Below are positions 33,032 to 34,454 of a stretch of DNA of 34,454 nt, piece by piece (position 1 is the first letter of the stretch; each line of letters begins with the position of its first letter). Location of the stretch: positions 1 to 34,454 of the forward strand of contig JAFRWN010000078.1 in NCBI GenBank assembly GCA_017437965.1, given 5' to 3'. The DNA is from Lachnospiraceae bacterium. GTDB lineage: Bacteria > Bacillota > Clostridia > Lachnospirales > Lachnospiraceae. The notes under the pieces were generated by a model. That model was not told the DNA's origin. It saw only the letters and a program-made list of their open reading frames with translations, and searched no databases. The translations under genes and the position numbers were made by a program.

Positions 33032-33988
33032 CTATGCCCTTTCCATGAAGGAAGCCGGCTGTTTCACGCTTCCGAGTATCTCGGTGAGGACGCTTTCACG
33101 GCTCACCTTTGCCACTCTTGCCTTTGTGTTCATTACAATTCTGTGCGTCGCAACATCCCTGAAAACATTCTCAACATCTTCAGGTATGACATATTCCCTG
33201 CCCCCAAGGAAGGCCTCTGCCATCGCCATCCTGCTGCATGAAATCGTTCCTCTCGGACTCATGCCGAGCTCGATATAAGGGTTGTCACGGGTTGCCTGTA
33301 CAAGCTTTGCGATATAGGCATAAATATGGTTATGCACATAAACCTGTGAAACCTTCTGCTTGAGGGCGATCAGTCCGTTTCCGTCAATTACTTCCGAAAG
33401 GCTGTCGACGCTTACGCCGTTATTCTTGCCCTTTGCGATCGCGATTTCATTTTTGAGGTCGGGATAGCCCATGCTCATGCAGATCATGAAACGGTCGAGC
33501 TGGGATTCGGGAAGTAGCTGCGTTCCCGCACTGCCCTTGGGGTTCTGGGTCGCTATTACGATAAAGGGTTCGTGAACCTTTCTCGTCACGCCGTCAACCG
33601 TCCATGAGCCCTCCTCCATTACCTCAAGCAATGCAGACTGGGTCTTCGGAGAGGTTCTGTTTATCTCGTCCGCAAGGAAAAGGTTGCAGGCGATCGAACC
33701 CGGATGATACTCAAAGGTTCCGGTATCTTTTTTATACATGGAAAAGCCAAGGATATCGGAAGGCATTACATCGGGTGTGAACTGCACCCTGTTTTCCTCA
33801 AGCTTCATGGCACGCGAAAGTGCAAGTGCCAGGGTGGTCTTTCCCACGCCCGGAACATCCTCTATCAGTATATGCCCGCCCGCAAGTATAGCGGCAAAGG
33901 CTTTTCTTATACATTCATCCTTACCTGTTACAGCCTTACTTACCTCGCTCATTACGGCAAGGGCTTTTTCAAATTCGATACTTCCCAT
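33032..33988 (-). CDS. MoxR-family AAA+ ATPase
   Basis: This protein has about 318 residues and a complete AAA+ core: Walker A DVPGVGKTT (44-52), Walker B LFLADEINR, pore/sensor region TSPKTQSALLEVMEE, sensor 1 VIATQNPKGSAGTQ and sensor 2 area GMSPRGTISCSRMA. GTG at 34003 opens the frame, but the ribosome site GAGAGGG overlaps it and points to ATG at 33991 or 33988; I use 33988. MoxR proteins act as chaperones that load or mature a partner protein; the DUF58 and TgpA-like proteins downstream are the expected partners. It is the first gene of the operon from the promoter at 34054. Confidence 0.9.
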   Translation of the reverse strand: MGSIEFEKALAVMSEVSKAVTGKDECIRKAFAAILAGGHILIEDVPGVGKTTLALALSRAMKLEENRVQFTPDVMPSDILGFSMYKKDTGTFEYHPGSIACNLFLADEINRTSPKTQSALLEVMEEGSWTVDGVTRKVHEPFIVIATQNPKGSAGTQLLPESQLDRFMICMSMGYPDLKNEIAIAKGKNNGVSVDSLSEVIDGNGLIALKQKVSQVYVHNHIYAYIAKLVQATRDNPYIELGMSPRGTISCSRMAMAEAFLGGREYVIPEDVENVFRDVATHRIVMNTKARVAKVSRESVLTEILGSVKQPASFMERA

Positions 33989-34015
33989 CATTTTCCCTCT
34001 CACGGTTTTTCCGAT

Positions 34016-34053
34016 AAAAATAGATAATCGGCAGAAAACTCTGCCAATTATCT
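34016..34053 (-). terminator. Terminator of the rubrerythrin-type gene
   Basis: Minus-strand reading: agataattggcaga, loop gttt, tctgccgattatct (14-base stem with one G-U pair, 34053-34022), then ATTTTTATC. It begins at the base next to the -10 box of the MoxR operon promoter. Confidence 0.75.
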
Positions 34054-34082
34054 ATTCTACCATATTTTATTCAATTATACAA
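34054..34082 (-). promoter_or_regulatory. Promoter of the MoxR-DUF58-TgpA operon
   Basis: On the minus strand, TTGTAT (34082-34077) and TAGAAT (34059-34054) are 17 bases apart. The start near 34047 falls within the left arm of the hairpin 34053-34022, so transcripts from here lack part of the terminator stem. Confidence 0.68.
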
Positions 34083-34130
34083 GATGAGGAAATGTTTTGT
34101 GTCCAAACTATTTTGTTTCCGGATCAGCTT

Positions 34131-34454
34131 CTATCCGAAATATCTCTTTAAGAGGCCTTCAAATGCCTTGCCATGTCTTGCTTCATCTCTTGCCATTTCA
34201 TGAACTGTATCATGGATAGCGTCAAGATTAAGTGCCTTTGCACGCTTTGCAAGATCGGTCTTTCCTGCTGTTGCACCGTTTTCAGCATCAACACGAAGCT
34301 GCAGGTTCTTCTTTGTAGAATCGGTAACAACTTCACCGAGAAGCTCTGCAAACTTTGCAGCATGCTCAGCCTCTTCAAAAGCGGCCTTCTCATAATACAT
34401 ACCTACCTCCGGATAGCCCTCACGGTATGCCACACGGGCCATCGCCAGATACAT
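34131..34454 (-). CDS. Rubrerythrin-type diiron protein, 5' truncated by the window
   Basis: The frame is open to the window edge; the ATG at 34454 is the last codon available and likely internal, since rubrerythrins start with another helix and often a rubredoxin domain. The 107 residues visible form helices with diiron ligands in [14 protein letters not shown] and in [14 protein letters not shown] near the C terminus, followed by a short LLKRYFG tail. No CxxC rubredoxin module occurs after the diiron domain. The enzyme reduces hydrogen peroxide with electrons from NADH-linked carriers in the cytoplasm, a usual oxygen-protection protein in anaerobes. It ends at the terminator 34016-34053. 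Confidence 0.85.
   Translation of the reverse strand: MYLAMARVAYREGYPEVGMYYEKAAFEEAEHAAKFAELLGEVVTDSTKKNLQLRVDAENGATAGKTDLAKRAKALNLDAIHDTVHEMARDEARHGKAFEGLLKRYFG

Noticed and set aside
34131..34454. Truncated rubrerythrin as a pseudogene
   Set aside because: The missing N terminus is due to the window edge; the frame is open to the last base.

Overview
The window looks like chromosome of an anaerobic Gram-positive Firmicute, most probably Lachnospiraceae (Butyrivibrio/Roseburia-like). The basis is moderate GC, ATP-type PEP carboxykinase, a MoxR/DUF58/transglutaminase operon with a Pro-Thr-Glu-Ala linker typical of that family, an LCP wall protein, rubrerythrin and many SPASM radical-SAM enzymes. 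This placement is inference; no rRNA or tRNA is present. No CRISPR, phage or transposase gene was seen, and no gene-free stretch exceeds 300 bases.

Layout. 1-303: 3' end of pckA and its terminator, then a hairpin-rich spacer. 471-9461: a peptide natural-product (RiPP) locus, with two NHLM-type ABC exporters (one carrying a C39 leader peptidase), a separately promoted 80-residue precursor with a Nif11-like leader and a seven-residue tail containing CDGEC, a terminator-like attenuator, and three radical SAM/SPASM maturases. The third maturase is on the opposite strand and overlaps the second tail to tail. 9562-11044: a threonine/serine exporter gene whose terminator lies inside the end of deoB. 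14614-10990 (minus): NlpC/P60 lipoprotein, AmrS-type radical SAM enzyme and phosphopentomutase, with a REP-like palindrome between the first two. 14648-16735 (plus): three genes for an ExbB/TolQ-like channel protein, an ExbD/TolR-like protein and a membrane-anchored ExbD-like domain, unexpected in a Gram-positive cell.

29500-16746 (minus) is a tightly spaced run: LCP protein, transketolase, beta-propeller protein, cation/proton antiporter, methionyl-tRNA synthetase, FtsX-like permease, an FtsE-like ATPase with a broken Walker A motif, and 4-alpha-glucanotransferase. Upstream, 34082-29512 (minus) holds MoxR ATPase, DUF58 protein and a TgpA-like transglutaminase. The window ends in a rubrerythrin-type gene cut by the edge.

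The best candidates for undescribed biology are the RiPP locus with its minimal acidic CX3C core and three maturases, the ExbB/ExbD-like module, and the degenerate FtsE-like ATPase with its acidic tail. At two boundaries (29453-29500 and 34016-34082) a promoter is nested in, or directly abuts, the upstream gene's terminator so that its own transcript would start inside the hairpin.
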